In this document: positions 62,924-64,000 of the stretch, piece after piece
How positions within the stretch are numbered: the stretch's first letter is position 1
How the letters are laid out: each line of letters begins with the position of its first letter
From: UBA10329 sp964500205
GTDB lineage: Bacteria; Bacteroidota; Bacteroidia; UBA10329
Direction: 5' to 3'
DNA: 64,000 nt
Assembly (NCBI GenBank): GCA_964500205.1
Contig: CAZCNS010000013.1
Coordinates: 62,001-126,000, forward strand
Translations under genes and position numbers: made by a program
Notes under the pieces: model-generated
Database searches by the model: none
What the model saw: the letters and a program-made list of their open reading frames with translations, nothing else
What the model was told of the DNA's origin: nothing

Positions 62924-64000
62924 TTAATGTTTGAAATGCCTTACTCCGGTCATCACCATCGCGATTCCATTGTCGTTGCAATAGGTGATAGAGTCGTTGT
63001 CTTTAATTGACCCACCGGGCTGCACCACTGCCTTAATGCCTTCTTTTCCAGCGATTTCCACACAGTCCGGGAATGGGAAAAAAGCGTCCGAGGCCATTAC
63101 CGCACCATTCAGGTCGAAGCCGAAACTCTTTGCTTTGGTGAGGGCGAATCTCAGTGCATCGACCCGTGAGGTCATACCGCAACCGCTTGCAAGCAGTTGT
63201 CCGCCCTTGGCCAGCACGATCGTGTTGCTTTTGGTGTGCTTCACCAGTTTGTTGGCGAATACAAGGTCAGCGGTCTCACTTTCGCTGGGTGTAAGCTCCG
63301 TCACGGGCTGCAGGTCGGCAGCGGTCTGCGTGCTGAGGTCGCGGTCCTGCTCCAGCACCCCATTGAGCAACGTTCGGAATTGGCGGTCAGGAAGGACGCA
63401 CGGCTTCTGAACAAGGATGACGCGGTTCTTCTTCTGCTTCAGAATGTTGAGGGCATCGGCCGCGTATGAAGGGGCGATGATCACTTCAAAGAAGAGGTCG
63501 TTCATCAGCGCGGCTGTTGCCTCATCTAACTCTCGGTTCGCGATGAGCACACCTCCGAAGGCAGAGACCGGGTCGCCAGCGAGCGCATCTCGGTAGGCAT
63601 CCGCCAAGGTTTCTCTACTGGCCAGTCCGCAGGCATTGTTGTGTTTGAGAATGGCGAAGGTCGGTTCATCGAACTCGGCAATGAGACTCACTGCCGCATC
63701 AATATCCAACAGGTTGTTATAGCTGAGTTCCTTGCCGTGCAACTGCTCGAAGAGCGCGTCCATATCACCGTGGAACCAGCCTCTCTGGTGCGGATTCTCC
63801 CCGTAGCGGAGCACCTTGGAGCCAGATTCGCGGTGCGAGAATCCACCATCACCGCTGAAGTAGCCATGAATGGCAGTATCATAATGAGATGAGACGGCAA
63901 ATGCGGCTGTAGCGAATGCTTTCCTCTGCTCCATTGTGGTCTCCGCTGACGCAGAGAGAATCTCGGCCAGCGGGGCGTACTGGTCTTTGGAGGGCACGAT
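62924..64000 (-). CDS. purH: Bifunctional AICAR transformylase/IMP cyclohydrolase, C-terminal part (5' end outside window)
   Basis: At least 359 codons, open to the window edge. The visible part is the AICAR formyltransferase domain: LRYGENPHQRGWFHGD, YNNLLDIDAAVSLI, ILKHNNACGLA with the catalytic Lys-His pair, VSAFGGVLIANRELD, and the ending DAFFPFPDCVEIAGKEGIKA with QPGGSIKDNDSI. The IMP cyclohydrolase domain (about the first 150 residues) lies outside. It performs the last two steps of purine synthesis. mreB follows 32 bases downstream. Confidence 0.95.
   Translation of the reverse strand: MVPSKDQYAPLAEILSASAETTMEQRKAFATAAFAVSSHYDTAIHGYFSGDGGFSHRESGSKVLRYGENPHQRGWFHGDMDALFEQLHGKELSYNNLLDIDAAVSLIAEFDEPTFAILKHNNACGLASRETLADAYRDALAGDPVSAFGGVLIANRELDEATAALMNDLFFEVIIAPSYAADALNILKQKKNRVILVQKPCVLPDRQFRTLLNGVLEQDRDLSTQTAADLQPVTELTPSESETADLVFANKLVKHTKSNTIVLAKGGQLLASGCGMTSRVDALRFALTKAKSFGFDLNGAVMASDAFFPFPDCVEIAGKEGIKAVVQPGGSIKDNDSITYCNDNGIAMVMTGVRHFKH

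Noticed and set aside
62127..62927. 266-codon plus-strand frame opposite mreB
   Set aside because: Antisense shadow; mreB motifs on the minus strand are complete.

Overview
The window reads as chromosome of a Bacteroidota bacterium, most likely of the Flavobacteriales type and GC-rich for that phylum. The evidence is two proteins ending in type IX secretion (T9SS) sorting domains, many Bacteroidota-type promoters (TAnnTTTG or TAnnTTCG), a THX ribosomal protein, DUF2480 and DUF2490 proteins, a SUF operon followed by a DUF59 gene, and an alanine dehydrogenase/rhomboid cluster. Translation is standard, and I see no plasmid or phage backbone. Both window ends cut genes: the STAND gene on the left lacks its 3' end, and purH on the right lacks its 5' end.

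Region 1 (1-6.8 kb) is accessory. A very large minus-strand gene encodes a nuclease-STAND ATPase-helical repeat protein like the AVAST anti-phage proteins. It is AT-richer than the rest of the window and is broken by a single in-frame TGA after codon 126. Next to it are a GC-rich non-coding stretch with hairpins, an array of 41-bp tandem repeats that each form a hairpin, an unrecognised protein with a carboxypeptidase-regulatory-like C-terminus, and a decayed remnant of a CNNM/CorC-type gene.

Region 2 (6.9-52 kb) is housekeeping sequence in short operons: ispH, lpdA, asnB, thx, a bile-acid-symporter-family transporter, tsaE-ald-rhomboid-rhomboid-EEP, a SpoU methyltransferase, a ParE-type toxin-antitoxin pair, a DEAD-box helicase, dnaB, aceK, a long-chain acyl-CoA ligase, a sphingosine-phosphate-lyase-like enzyme, a PLC-like lipoprotein, ompH-ubiA-maf, a thioesterase with bcp, PASTA-T9SS-rluD, ddl, a lytic transglycosylase, an M48 protease, tRNA-Val, folC, exbB-exbD-tonB, recX and an MFS transporter. 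Several genes have the -7 promoter box only 4-6 bp before the ATG, which implies leaderless messages.

Region 3 (51.7-60.85 kb) is a SUF iron-sulfur cluster operon on the minus strand, in the order sufA-sufB-sufC-sufD-sufS-sufE-DUF59-DUF2480. Several junctions hold accessory genes: a two-helix membrane protein, a BRO-N/antirepressor-like gene, and two toxin-antitoxin modules, one with a nonsense-broken toxin. A 51-bp near-copy of the sufD 5' end lies on the far side of the BRO-like gene. A perfect dyad just downstream of the promoter is a likely operator for the operon.

Region 4 (60.9-64 kb) holds a secreted thioredoxin-fold T9SS protein, mreB and the 3' part of purH. Simple-sequence repeats of several families are scattered between genes, and two of them lie in frame inside asnB and sufD.
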